DNA from: Croceitalea rosinachiae
GTDB taxonomy: Bacteria > Bacteroidota > Bacteroidia > Flavobacteriales > Flavobacteriaceae
Assembly: GCF_031846445.1 (NCBI RefSeq)
Contig: NZ_JAVRHR010000001.1
Location: 372,001 to 436,000, forward strand
DNA: 64,000 bases
Reading direction: 5' to 3'
Numbering within the stretch: the stretch's first letter is position 1; every line of letters begins with the position of its first letter. The position numbers were made by a program, and so were the translations under genes. Below, one piece after another: positions 1-8,896 of this stretch. Under the pieces are notes generated by a model. That model searched no databases and had not been told where the DNA came from. It worked only from the letters and a program-made list of their open reading frames with translations.

Positions 1-353
1 CGAAAGTTGCTAAAATTTTAAGAGGCAAATATAAAACCAATTACACTCCTCATGTTGATTGTGGTGATAACGTTATTGTTATCAATGCAGAAAAAGTTCA
101 ATTGACCGGAAACAAATGGGCAGATAAAACTTATTCACGTTATACTGGTTATCCAGGCGGTCAGCGTTCTACTTCTGCGGCCAGCTTATTAGAAAAACAT
201 CCTGAACGCATTGTTGAAAAGTCTGTAAAAGGCATGTTGCCAAAAAACAGATTAGGAGCCGATTTGTTTAGAAACTTAAAAGTTTACGCAGGTTCGGAAC
301 ACGGCCAGGAGGCCCAAAAGCCAAAAGCTATTAATTTAAATGACTACAAATAA
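1..353 (+). CDS. rplM: 50S ribosomal protein L13, 3' part (5' end outside window)
   Basis: The reading frame is open from the first bases of the window, so the gene is cut at its 5' end; about 116 C-terminal residues of the usual ~150 are present. Residues such as HVDCGDNVIVINAEK, GYPGGQR and the LPKNRLG stretch are typical of bacterial L13, an early-assembling large-subunit protein. A TTG at position 102 is an internal codon, not a start. The stop overlaps the rpsI start by one base (TAATG), the standard L13-S9 operon arrangement, so the two proteins are probably translationally coupled. Confidence 0.97.
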   Translation, partial: KVAKILRGKYKTNYTPHVDCGDNVIVINAEKVQLTGNKWADKTYSRYTGYPGGQRSTSAASLLEKHPERIVEKSVKGMLPKNRLGADLFRNLKVYAGSEHGQEAQKPKAINLNDYK

Positions 354-739
354 TGGAAGTGGTTCATAAAATAGGAAGAAGAAAAACAGCAGTAGCAAGA
401 GTTTATGTTTCTGAAGGAAAAGGAAACATTACTGTCAACAAAAAACCGTTAGAAGAGTATTTCACTACTGCAACCTTACAATATAAAGTAAAGCAACCAT
501 TTACTCTTACTGAAACTGATGGCAATTATGACGTTAAGGTGAATGTATATGGTGGTGGCATAACTGGTCAAGCAGAAGCAGTAAGATTAGCTTTAGCGAG
601 GGTAATGTGTGAAATTAACGAAGAAAACAGAACTGTTTTGAAGCCAGAAGGTCTTCTTACCAGAGACCCAAGAATGGTTGAGCGTAAAAAATTCGGTCAG
701 AAAAAAGCTCGTAAGAAATTCCAATTCTCCAAGCGTTAA
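353..739 (+). CDS. rpsI: 30S ribosomal protein S9
   Basis: This 128-residue protein has the normal S9 length. It starts with the conserved GRRKTAVARV segment and ends in the basic FSKR tail that reaches the P-site tRNA in the 30S subunit. The start overlaps the last base of the L13 stop, so it is the second gene of an rplM-rpsI transcript. Two inverted repeats follow it, consistent with termination or processing before rpsB. Confidence 0.98.
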   Translation: MEVVHKIGRRKTAVARVYVSEGKGNITVNKKPLEEYFTTATLQYKVKQPFTLTETDGNYDVKVNVYGGGITGQAEAVRLALARVMCEINEENRTVLKPEGLLTRDPRMVERKKFGQKKARKKFQFSKR

Positions 740-805
740 AAATTGTTGGCGAGCGATCGCATTTATTATATAAGTCTAGATTGATTTTAGACAAAGTTCA
801 TTGAA

Positions 806-834
806 AATCCTGATTGAATATTTTGATCAGGATT
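806..834 (+). terminator. Inverted repeat, probable terminator after rpsI
   Basis: A perfect 9-bp inverted repeat (AATCCTGAT 806-814, ATCAGGATT 826-834) has an 11-base loop and is followed by AAATTTTAAT. The T-run is weak, so termination may be partial. Confidence 0.5.
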
Positions 835-860
835 AAATTTTAATCAAAAGTTGTCGTTGT

Positions 861-890
861 TCCAAAAAAGGTTCAAATGACTTTTTTGGA
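861..890 (+). terminator. Second perfect hairpin in the rpsI-rpsB gap
   Basis: A perfect 10-bp inverted repeat (TCCAAAAAAG 861-870, CTTTTTTGGA 881-890) has a 10-base loop. The right arm contains six T residues, as in a rho-independent terminator where the U-tract forms part of the stem. Together with the upstream hairpin it forms a tandem pair. Confidence 0.55.
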
Positions 891-984
891 ATTTAGTTTA
901 GCATCTAAATGAATAGGGCGAAGTATTTTGTACTGACCACCGATTCATTGCTATCTCAACGGAACGTAAACTAATTACAGAAAA

Positions 985-2103
985 ATGGCAAGTAACATTG
1001 AAGTAAAAAACTTATTAAATGCCGGTGTGCATTTTGGACACCTAACACGAAAGTGGAATCCGAACATGGCTCCTTATATCTACATGGAGCGAAACGGTAT
1101 TCACGTTATCAATCTATACAAGACTGCAGCAAAATTACAAGAGGCTAATGAAGCTTTGAAGAAAATTGCGGGTTCAGGAAGAAAAATTCTTTTTGTAGCC
1201 ACTAAAAAGCAAGCAAAAGATATTGTTGCTGAAAAAGTATCCAACGTAAACATGCCATACATCACTGAAAGATGGCCAGGTGGTATGTTGACGAACTTTG
1301 TGACTATTAGAAAAGCAGTTAAAAAAATGGCTGCTATCGATAGAATGAAGAAAGACGGAACTTTTAACACACTTTCAAAGAAAGAGCGCCTTCAAGTAGA
1401 CCGTCTTAGAGCGAAATTGGAAAAGAACCTTGGCTCTATTTCTGAAATGACAAGATTACCAGGTGCAATTTTCATTGTAGACACCATGCGTGAGCACATT
1501 GCAGTTAAAGAAGCACAAAAATTGAACATTCCAATTTTTGCAATGGTTGATACCAATTCTGACCCAAGACCTATTGATTATGTGATTCCTTCAAATGATG
1601 ATGCGGGTAAATCAATAGAAGCAATATTGACATCTGTTACTGAAGCTGTTGCGGAAGGGTTAGCCGAAAGAAAAGCTGACAAGCAAGAACCAAAAGCTGA
1701 AACCGCTAAAGCGGCACCAGCTGAAAAGAAAACTGAGCCTGTAGCTAAGACTGAAAAAGTTGTTGAAGAAAAAGCTACTCCAGCTGTTGAAAAGAAAGCT
1801 GAAGAAGAGCCAAAAAAAACTACAGCTAAAAAAGCAAAAGCTGATGACTTAACCAAGGTTGAAGGTATTGGCCCTAAGGCTGCCGAAGCACTTGTCGTAG
1901 CTGGCATTGCCACCTATGCCGATTTGGCTAAATCTAAACCTGACGCTATTAAAACCATTTTAACAGATGCCAGCCCAAGATTGGCACATCTTGAACCTGC
2001 TTCTTGGCCAAAACAAGCTCAAATGGCTGCTGATGGTAAATGGGATGAACTAAAAGAATGGCAAGACAATACCAAAGGCGGAATTGAAGATTCTGAAGAA
2101 TAA
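985..2103 (+). CDS. rpsB: 30S ribosomal protein S2 with a C-terminal helix-hairpin-helix-like extension
   Basis: Residues 1 to about 230 are a standard S2 (VHFGHLTRKWNP near the N-terminus, YITERWPGGMLTNF, then LPGAIFIVDTMRE and DTNSDPRPIDYVIP). The protein is 372 residues, whereas most bacterial S2 proteins are about 230-260. The extra part is a Lys/Ala/Glu/Pro-rich low-complexity linker (about residues 232-285) and an ~87-residue globular end beginning DLTKVEGIGPKAAEAL. That end resembles the helix-hairpin-helix-like domain found as an add-on in some Bacteroidetes ribosomal proteins. The gene is followed by tsf, the usual order. The role of the extension is unknown. Confidence 0.95.
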   Translation: MASNIEVKNLLNAGVHFGHLTRKWNPNMAPYIYMERNGIHVINLYKTAAKLQEANEALKKIAGSGRKILFVATKKQAKDIVAEKVSNVNMPYITERWPGGMLTNFVTIRKAVKKMAAIDRMKKDGTFNTLSKKERLQVDRLRAKLEKNLGSISEMTRLPGAIFIVDTMREHIAVKEAQKLNIPIFAMVDTNSDPRPIDYVIPSNDDAGKSIEAILTSVTEAVAEGLAERKADKQEPKAETAKAAPAEKKTEPVAKTEKVVEEKATPAVEKKAEEEPKKTTAKKAKADDLTKVEGIGPKAAEALVVAGIATYADLAKSKPDAIKTILTDASPRLAHLEPASWPKQAQMAADGKWDELKEWQDNTKGGIEDSEE

Positions 2104-2173
2104 TTTAACCTTCACATAAAACAAAACACAGGCTTTGTGTTTTACTTTATATAAATTTTAAATACATAAACAA

Positions 2174-2998
2174 ATGGCAAATATCACAGCCGCTGAAGTA
2201 AATAGATTAAGAAAAACCACCGGAGCAGGAATGATGGATTGTAAAAAAGCATTGGTTGAAGCCGATGGTGATTTTGACAAAGCCATCGAGATTCTTCGCA
2301 AAAAGGGTCAAAAGGTTGCTGCTAAAAGAGCTGACAGAGACTCTTCTGAAGGCGCCGCAATTGCTAAAGTAAATTCAGATAATTCAAACGGAGTTATCAT
2401 TTCTTTAAACTGCGAAACTGACTTTGTTGCCAAAAACGACTCTTTTGTAACATTAGCGAATGAATTGGCTGAATTGGCACTTGGTTTTGATAACAAAGAT
2501 GCATTTTTAGCAGCTCCATACAATGGTATGACTGTTGCCGAAAAGCTTACGGAACAAACAGGGGTTATCGGAGAAAAAATCGAAATAGGTGGTTTTGAAA
2601 CTTTGAACGCACCTTTCGTTGGTTCATATATACATGCTGGAAATAAAATCGCAACTTTAGTAGGTCTTTCTGCCGATGTTGACGGTGCTGCTATCGCTGC
2701 AAAAGATGTGGCAATGCAGGCTGCTGCTATGAATCCGGTAGCTCTTAATGAAGAAGGTGTTGATCAATCTGTAATTGACAAGGAGATTGAGATTGCCAAA
2801 GATCAATTGCGCCAAGAAGGAAAACCAGAAGCTATGTTGGATAATATTGCAAAGGGCAAATTAAAGCGTTTCTTCAAAGACAATACTTTAATAAACCAAG
2901 CTTTTATCAAAGATAGTAAGCAGAGTGTTGCGCAATATGTAAAATCAGTTGATTCTAGTTTAGAGGTTACTGGTTTCTCAAGGGTTGCTTTGGGATAA
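2174..2998 (+). CDS. tsf: Elongation factor Ts
   Basis: This is the guanine-nucleotide exchange factor for EF-Tu. The 274-residue length is normal. The N-terminal UBA-like domain carries VNRLRKTTGAGMMDCKKAL, and the core has the NCETDFVAKND signature (near residues 78-88) that contacts EF-Tu. The gene lies 70 bases after rpsB in the classic rpsB-tsf pair and ends at a strong terminator. Confidence 0.98.
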   Translation: MANITAAEVNRLRKTTGAGMMDCKKALVEADGDFDKAIEILRKKGQKVAAKRADRDSSEGAAIAKVNSDNSNGVIISLNCETDFVAKNDSFVTLANELAELALGFDNKDAFLAAPYNGMTVAEKLTEQTGVIGEKIEIGGFETLNAPFVGSYIHAGNKIATLVGLSADVDGAAIAAKDVAMQAAAMNPVALNEEGVDQSVIDKEIEIAKDQLRQEGKPEAMLDNIAKGKLKRFFKDNTLINQAFIKDSKQSVAQYVKSVDSSLEVTGFSRVALG

Positions 2999-3013
2999 AA
3001 TATTTTTTCAAAC

Positions 3014-3047
3014 GAAAAAGCCCCAACTCATCGGTTAGGGCTTTTTT
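3014..3047 (+). terminator. Rho-independent terminator after tsf (probably bidirectional)
   Basis: The stem is AAAAAGCCCCAAC ... GTTAGGGCTTTTTT with a short loop and a T-run. The complementary strand also ends in a T-run, so it can serve the convergent minus-strand gene whose stop is at 3115. Confidence 0.85.
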
Positions 3048-3114
3048 GTTACATACTACTTTTAAAAGCACTAAAACAGGTAAAACAAAACCTTTTATAT
3101 TAATAAAGCCAGTG

Positions 3115-4617
3115 TTATTTATTTTCAGATTCAGAAATAAGTTGACTTACTTTCTTTAAAACCATATCATTTTCATTCAAAATGTCAAACACTGAATTTC
3201 TAATCTCATGGTCAGGCTTAATACCATAACCATCGTTTTCATAAGAAACATGGGTGGTGTAGTTTACCAGACAAATCAAAATGCGGTTTTTTGAATTGGG
3301 GAGCGTCATAAAGGTCTGTATTCCACTAATATTGGTAACCGGATTTCCTCCGGTTTCTTCACCCACAAAAACAGCATCTTTTCGATGCTCTTTTATGAGA
3401 CCGGCTACCTCTCCAGTTGCCGAAAATGACCATCCATCAATCAATACATAGAGATTACCTTCAAAAAGATTTTCTGAAGGATGTTGGGGTTCATTTGAAA
3501 AACCAGGTCTTTTTTTCATAGGATATCTATTTGCAACTTTTTCGTTAAGAAAATCGTTCTTAAATTCAGCACGGGACAAAATATCGAATTCATAAAGTTC
3601 AGGATTAGGTAGTGATCTCGTGATAGCGAATACATCTTTATATAAATGAAATGGGGTTTTTACAAGATGTCTCAATAACTCTAATTGAGGTTTTACGTCA
3701 CCTCCTTGATTTCCTCTTAAGTCAAGAATAAGATTCTGAATGTTTTTTTGCTCTATAGTCTCAAAAGTATTTTTTATAAATTTATTAAAACGTTGTCCTT
3801 TGTCACTTTTAAATCCGCTACTAAACAAACCCACTTTCAGATATGCTGTTCCATTTTTGAGTTCAAAGGAATTTGGTTCTGCATTTCGACGCCACCACGG
3901 TACAAATTCTTTATCATAACGCTGCTTTAGCCTGCGCTTAAACTCTGGCTCTTGAATTGCTTTAATATCGATTGTAAGCTCTGCCCCATCAGGATTGATG
4001 ACCTTAACACTATACGACTTAACGAGTTTAAAGAAGTGAGCGTACAACAGTCTAAATTCTTCTTGAACTATTTCTCTCGGTCGTGTTTGGTTGTAGCCAT
4101 CTTTAAACCATCTATGAACCAAATAATTAAAAATTTCCATAGTAGGCTGCCCATTAATTGATTTTAATAGTGCACCTTCCTTTATATCATTTTGGCTTGA
4201 CAGGTTATGCAATACGTACATCTCGTTTTCATAAAAATATAGGTCCAATGGCAATAAACCTGCCTTGTTAACCACAAAATCTTCCCACTTTGACGATGGA
4301 ACCAATATTGTATGCCCATTTCTTATTTTGTTTGAAAGAGGTGCTATCAAACGAAAAAACTCTAGACTGTTCATATTATCTGTTACCCCATTTTTAAACT
4401 CTTCAAAAAAAACGTCCATTTCTTTCTTGGAGGTATATTGGTAAAGCTGTGGTTGTGCTATTTCTAAATTCGTTTTCAGAATTTCAAGGTCTTCAAGCAG
4501 AAGGTTTCTTTCAATAATTGGAGCAACCTCATCAATTTCTAGCTGAGCTGTAAGAAAATTTATTCTTGTTAAGTTCAATAAAATGAAAAACATAAGGGGC
4601 GCTCTTTTGGAAATCAT
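3115..4617 (-). CDS. Secreted S41-family peptidase-like protein
   Basis: An N-terminal hydrophobic segment ending around residue 25 (FLTAQ) looks like a signal peptide. The C-terminal half has S41 (C-terminal processing/tricorn-core) features: LILDLRGNQGG (about 296-306), the presumed nucleophile S399 in SFSATGE, and VGEETGGNP. A PDZ-like region fits around residues 130-165 (GALLKSINGQ). It is 500 residues and probably acts in the periplasm or outer envelope. The substrate cannot be deduced. It is convergent with tsf and its downstream neighbours are not functionally linked by sequence. Confidence 0.8.
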   Translation of the reverse strand: MISKRAPLMFFILLNLTRINFLTAQLEIDEVAPIIERNLLLEDLEILKTNLEIAQPQLYQYTSKKEMDVFFEEFKNGVTDNMNSLEFFRLIAPLSNKIRNGHTILVPSSKWEDFVVNKAGLLPLDLYFYENEMYVLHNLSSQNDIKEGALLKSINGQPTMEIFNYLVHRWFKDGYNQTRPREIVQEEFRLLYAHFFKLVKSYSVKVINPDGAELTIDIKAIQEPEFKRRLKQRYDKEFVPWWRRNAEPNSFELKNGTAYLKVGLFSSGFKSDKGQRFNKFIKNTFETIEQKNIQNLILDLRGNQGGDVKPQLELLRHLVKTPFHLYKDVFAITRSLPNPELYEFDILSRAEFKNDFLNEKVANRYPMKKRPGFSNEPQHPSENLFEGNLYVLIDGWSFSATGEVAGLIKEHRKDAVFVGEETGGNPVTNISGIQTFMTLPNSKNRILICLVNYTTHVSYENDGYGIKPDHEIRNSVFDILNENDMVLKKVSQLISESENK

Positions 4618-4729
4618 ATCAATTTTGGTTTAAAAAATTAATTAAAACGAACTTGAACTATATTCTTCCATTCAACCTACTTCAAAGAATATTCACTCTA
4701 TTAAGTCGATTGAATAGATGAATCTTTAA

Positions 4730-5266
4730 TCAATCTGCTACTTCAGGAATGTCATCTACCATTCCAATACGCCAAAAATCATTATATATGGAACGATATA
4801 CGATTTCATAGTCAAATTCATTTCTTTCGAGTTTTCGCAGAAACTTCTCAGTTTTGATATACCTATCACCAGAACCCCCAAATTTGATTGCAATACGTTC
4901 TGCACCAGCAGGAATAGCTAAACCTTCGTCTATACTTGCACTTGCCAATACAGCTACACTATCTTTCTCAAAGATCCCAGTTTGTAGAAAATTTGCAAAA
5001 TCCGTTTCATAGGTATTTCCATTATAGAATATTTTCATCCCTTCTATTATCGCTGGTCCTACACCATAATTGTTCAATGTCAGCGTGATTAAATCATCCT
5101 CAGGATTATACCCAGTTTCCATAATTAAATAGGGCATGACGGACAACCTGCTCTGTTTTTCAATAATACTCGTCTGTCTTACGAAAACAACGAGAGTGAA
5201 TAGGCTGATAAACATCGCGGTCAGGGTTACAATTCTGTCTGGTGTCCAAAATTTATTCTTTTTCAT
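4730..5266 (-). CDS. Single-pass membrane protein of unknown function
   Basis: This 178-residue protein has a short basic N-terminus, one predicted membrane segment (about residues 11-28) and an extracytoplasmic domain rich in beta-strand-like alternation (LTLNNYGVGPAIIEGM). That pattern suggests an Ig-like fold, but I do not recognise a family. It stands alone between two larger exported-protein genes. Confidence 0.55.
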   Translation of the reverse strand: MKKNKFWTPDRIVTLTAMFISLFTLVVFVRQTSIIEKQSRLSVMPYLIMETGYNPEDDLITLTLNNYGVGPAIIEGMKIFYNGNTYETDFANFLQTGIFEKDSVAVLASASIDEGLAIPAGAERIAIKFGGSGDRYIKTEKFLRKLERNEFDYEIVYRSIYNDFWRIGMVDDIPEVAD

Positions 5267-5408
5267 TTTAGTTTTTAACTGTTTTCTAATACTATTACAA
5301 TGAATTGATTTATCAACATATTGGTTTTTTGATTGTTAATCAGCTAATTAACTCTGCCAACTTCCAATAAAATTTTAATCATTTAACAACTTAAAAAGAG
5401 CAAGAACT

Positions 5409-6650
5409 CTATTGTTGAATAGATAATTCAATATAATTTTGAATTAATTGTCTTAAACCCAACTGTCGATAAGGCGATAATTGAACCATCATTACATATG
5501 CCAATTCGTTTTCTAAATCAATTTTGAAATATGTTCCAGCGGCACCTCCCCAACCGTAAACTCGTTCTAGATTGTTTTCATTTTTACCTCTTATTGCAAA
5601 CCCTAAACCGAATCCATATTCTCCATAAGGAAGTCTTGGTCTTGGTTGAAACCTTTTTATTTCTTGCAAGTGATCTTTAAACATCAGGTCTATAGTTTCC
5701 TTTTTTAAGATTCGATATCCATTTAATTTCCCTTTATTCAAAAGCATCTGACAGAACCTCAGATAATCATACGTTGTTGAAACCAACCCACCGCCCCCAT
5801 TAAATAAGGTTACCTCACTGGTGTATGGATTAGTCCGTTGATTTTGGACTACATATAAACCAATGGTTTCGCTCCAACCATAACCTACGGTAAAACAGTC
5901 AATTTTAGTTTTAGGTAATTCAAAATGGGTATCATGCATATTCAAAGGATGCAGTATATTATCCTTTAGATAGGTGTTCAGGTCTTTACCTGAAAGCACC
6001 TCAATTAGGTATCCGCAAATATTTGTGGAATATCCATATTGCCAATCGGTGCCGGGCTCAAAAAGCAAAGGAAGTTTACTTAGCTTTAGTACAAACTCCT
6101 TATTCGTTCTTGAAGATTCAAGATTTGCAGCAGCGTATTTTTGGTTAAGCTCTTCATTGTGACCCCTGCCATAATTAAACCCGGAAGTATGCCTTAAAAG
6201 ATCAATTATTCGGATTGGATTATCCACTTTAACGAAACCAGAATCCGAATATCTATTCATGGCTTTAAACTCTGGAATAAATTTATAAAGTGGGTCTTGT
6301 AGTTCAAACTTATCTTGCTCATATAATTGCATTAACGCAACCGAAACTATCGGTTTTGTCATTGAGAATATTCTAAAAATACTTCTTTCATCGAGAAGCA
6401 TTTTTTCTTCAATATTGGAATATCCGTAACTATTGAAATGAACTAAATTGCCCTTTCTTAGGATAGCTGTTTGTATGCCTGCTAGTTTTCCTTCATCGAC
6501 GAGTTTGTGAAAATGCTTGTTCATTACTTGCAAACTATCCGGGTATAATCCAACCCTTTCTGGCTTTACTAAAGTAAAATCCAAATTTTGACCTAAAGCA
6601 ATTCTATATGAACATCCTACAATTAGAGCAAGTACTATTTTCTTTATCAT
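5409..6650 (-). CDS. Beta-lactamase-family serine hydrolase, exported
   Basis: The protein belongs to the class C beta-lactamase/penicillin-binding-protein-like superfamily (PF00144). The nucleophile motif SxxK is S96-M-T-K99, a YSTN motif lies near residue 208, and RHTSGF and the Gly-rich YGWGGAAGT near the C-terminus fit the fold. The N-terminus is hydrophobic with IVGC (C13), so it may be a lipoprotein. These proteins are usually esterases, D-amino-acid peptidases or transacylases rather than true beta-lactamases. The substrate is unknown. Confidence 0.85.
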   Translation of the reverse strand: MIKKIVLALIVGCSYRIALGQNLDFTLVKPERVGLYPDSLQVMNKHFHKLVDEGKLAGIQTAILRKGNLVHFNSYGYSNIEEKMLLDERSIFRIFSMTKPIVSVALMQLYEQDKFELQDPLYKFIPEFKAMNRYSDSGFVKVDNPIRIIDLLRHTSGFNYGRGHNEELNQKYAAANLESSRTNKEFVLKLSKLPLLFEPGTDWQYGYSTNICGYLIEVLSGKDLNTYLKDNILHPLNMHDTHFELPKTKIDCFTVGYGWSETIGLYVVQNQRTNPYTSEVTLFNGGGGLVSTTYDYLRFCQMLLNKGKLNGYRILKKETIDLMFKDHLQEIKRFQPRPRLPYGEYGFGLGFAIRGKNENNLERVYGWGGAAGTYFKIDLENELAYVMMVQLSPYRQLGLRQLIQNYIELSIQQ

Positions 6651-6726
6651 TTTCTTTGCTTAATTTAATTTGCTTGCATATATCCTTCTATATAATATAT
6701 TTATTTAATAAAATAGTGAGAACAGA

Positions 6727-7509
6727 TTACGGCAACCTAGTTTTCTCTATTGTTAAATATTTAATAAGTCCATGTCCGTCAGATTTCCAAATTCCTTCTA
6801 AACCATTTGGGACAATAAAAAAATCTCCGGTAAAAAAGGTTGTTTCTGTTCCTGCAAGGGTTTCTATAGTCACTTGACCAGACAAGAGTTGAATCAACAT
6901 TTCCTTGGCCGGTTCTATTTGCCATTTAGACGGTCTTTCCGCCTTTAGCATGACCGTTAATTCCACTCCTTTTTTTAGAATCTCTGTATACTTACCATTA
7001 TCATTTAATTGAATATGAACCCCAGAGAGCACTGACTTTTCAAACAGCTTATGTTCAATGTTTTCGGAGATAAGTGTTGAGTCAGCTCTAGTTGTAGATA
7101 TTACAGAAAGCTCATAATGAAGGTTGTTTCCCGTTTTTATTTCCCATTCACCCGTATATCCTTTTGGTGCAAAGAAATAGTCACCCGAATTAAATAGTTG
7201 CACTTTGCCCTTTTGTGGCTTGACTACTGCTTGTCCATGAAACATATATACAAACTCATCAAGCCAAAAATTTCTGAAATCATTGTTCCAAGCTTCTGTA
7301 GAAACAACATAGATGCTTATATCGTCTCCGTGATATAGTCTTTTTTGATAAAATTCCTTCTCTGGTTCATCTTTTAAACTAAGTTTTTTTAACCCCACCC
7401 CGGATAATACAGATTTGTCCAAAGGAATCGCGATAATCGAATCGACCTGACCTTTTACCATTGTGCACAGAAAAACAAAACAGGCAAAAATCAAAACTTT
7501 AATTTGCAT
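6727..7509 (-). CDS. Exported two-cupin protein
   Basis: The 260-residue protein has an N-terminal signal-like segment (FACFVFLCTMVKGQ). Two cupin-like halves follow: residues ~75-120 (EFVYMFHGQAVV, GDYFFAPKGYTGEW) and ~200-250 (MLIQLLSGQVTI, GDFFIVPNGLEGIW). Both halves carry the G-D-x-F-x-x-P-x-G motif typical of the DUF861/ureidoglycine-aminohydrolase-like cupins. Metal-ligand histidines are sparse, so catalysis is uncertain. It lies downstream of the AraC-type regulator on the same strand. Confidence 0.65.
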   Translation of the reverse strand: MQIKVLIFACFVFLCTMVKGQVDSIIAIPLDKSVLSGVGLKKLSLKDEPEKEFYQKRLYHGDDISIYVVSTEAWNNDFRNFWLDEFVYMFHGQAVVKPQKGKVQLFNSGDYFFAPKGYTGEWEIKTGNNLHYELSVISTTRADSTLISENIEHKLFEKSVLSGVHIQLNDNGKYTEILKKGVELTVMLKAERPSKWQIEPAKEMLIQLLSGQVTIETLAGTETTFFTGDFFIVPNGLEGIWKSDGHGLIKYLTIEKTRLP

Positions 7510-7597
7510 TTTCAGCTTTTTAAATTTTATTGTGATTTAAGACCAATTTATAATATTAGCCAAAGCTGTAAGTGCCAATAAAATTACTGGGACTATT

Positions 7598-8731
7598 TTA
7601 AGAGGGAATTTTCTTTTTGAACTCGGTTGGAGAAATACCTGTTTCTTTTTTAAAGGCCCGATAAAAACTACTTTTAGAATTAAACCCTGAGGCAAATGCC
7701 ATCCCCAAGAGGGAGTACTTTTTATACTCCTCTTGTTTCAGTTTTTCCTTTACCTCTTCAACCCTACACTTGTTGACAAAGTCATAAAATGAAGTGTTTA
7801 AAGAATGGTTAAGGTATAATGAAAGATTTTTGTCTGAAATACCAACAAGGTCTGCTAAATCATTCAAAGTCAGTTCTTGTTGCAGGTACGGTTTTTCTTC
7901 AGAAATTCTGGCGTTAAGCTTGTCCTTAATGGTTTCCAATTCTTGTGATGACAACATCAATTTTTGTAATTGTCGTTTGCCATTTCCCTTTACTTCTTCG
8001 CTTTTGATCAAAAATTCCGGGAAATGAACAATGGATTGCTTAAGACCATGATATCCCAAATAAAATATTACGAAGGACAAAAACATTACAGAAATAATTC
8101 CCAAATCCCACTCAAAAGATGGTTTGAAAATGATATAAACTGTTATAACAACCATATCAAAGAGAAAGACAATGAGAAATGCCATCAAAAGCTTTTTCAG
8201 CCAACCATAGTTGTCATTCGTAAAAGTCGAATAATTAGACTTCATTAACTCTTTGTATTTTAAAAACAATCTAATTGAGAAAAAAATATAGATTAGTACA
8301 AAAATATTCTTGGCAAGAGCCACATAAGCATTTCGAAATAACCCAACATACTCAAAAATTTCTTCGCCATAATAAATCGCTATGGTCTTGGGAAGACTTA
8401 CAACTATCCAATAAGTAATAAAAGGCACAAAATGTAGCCAACGTTTAAGAATAAGATTTTCTTCCTGATTAAAAATGGATTCTATATATAAAAAGACCAG
8501 GGGGCCTATTAGCAAACCAGCACCATCTTCAAAAAGAAGGGTAAAAGCAAAAAGCGCATGAATTTGATGTAAGTGCGCATAGAGAGTAAGTAAAATCATG
8601 GCGCTAAGACCCAAAAGAACAATTAATATCCCCTTAGGAAGCTCTCTTTTTTTAGAAGTAGTCAACATCACCAAAATTATAATCGTAACTACAAATCCAG
8701 ATACTATTATAAAGTCGGCGAGTAGTTTCAT
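7598..8731 (-). CDS. AraC-family transcriptional regulator with an N-terminal membrane domain
   Basis: Residues 1 to about 230 form roughly seven hydrophobic segments. The last ~110 residues are a two-HTH AraC/XylS domain (LNDLADLVGISDKNLSLYLN, then MAFASGFNSKSSFYRAFKKETGISPTEFKK). This membrane-AraC layout is common in Flavobacteriaceae and presumably couples an envelope signal to transcription. The gene precedes the cupin gene on the same strand, which is a candidate target, but I see no operator that shows this. Confidence 0.85.
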   Translation of the reverse strand: MKLLADFIIVSGFVVTIIILVMLTTSKKRELPKGILIVLLGLSAMILLTLYAHLHQIHALFAFTLLFEDGAGLLIGPLVFLYIESIFNQEENLILKRWLHFVPFITYWIVVSLPKTIAIYYGEEIFEYVGLFRNAYVALAKNIFVLIYIFFSIRLFLKYKELMKSNYSTFTNDNYGWLKKLLMAFLIVFLFDMVVITVYIIFKPSFEWDLGIISVMFLSFVIFYLGYHGLKQSIVHFPEFLIKSEEVKGNGKRQLQKLMLSSQELETIKDKLNARISEEKPYLQQELTLNDLADLVGISDKNLSLYLNHSLNTSFYDFVNKCRVEEVKEKLKQEEYKKYSLLGMAFASGFNSKSSFYRAFKKETGISPTEFKKKIPS

Positions 8732-8833
8732 TCTAATAATTGGTTAAAATACAGGGATTCTATTACCGCATAAAAACGAGGTAGAATCTAATATAATTGA
8801 CAACGTTCATCCCAATTTGTTACAAAAAATACT

Positions 8834-8860
8834 AAAAGCACTACAAGTTTGTAGTGCTTT
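8834..8860 (-). terminator. Terminator after the DUF4097 operon
   Basis: A 12-bp perfect inverted repeat (AAAGCACTACAA 8835-8846, TTGTAGTGCTTT 8849-8860) is followed on the minus strand by an A/T-rich T-run (8823-8829). It separates the DUF4097 genes from the AraC regulator gene. Confidence 0.75.
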
Positions 8861-8896
8861 GTTCTCAAAATTAAAATAAATTTAAACTGATAACTA

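Larger units (their letters stand above)
740..984 (+). promoter_or_regulatory. rpsI-rpsB intergenic leader
   Basis: This 245-base gap has no credible ORF. It contains two perfect hairpins (806-834 and 861-890, listed separately). The last ~90 bases before rpsB are mixed-composition sequence that I could not assign to a known ribosomal-protein leader. A leader that responds to free S2 would be expected by analogy with other phyla, but I see no motif that proves one. Confidence 0.4.
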
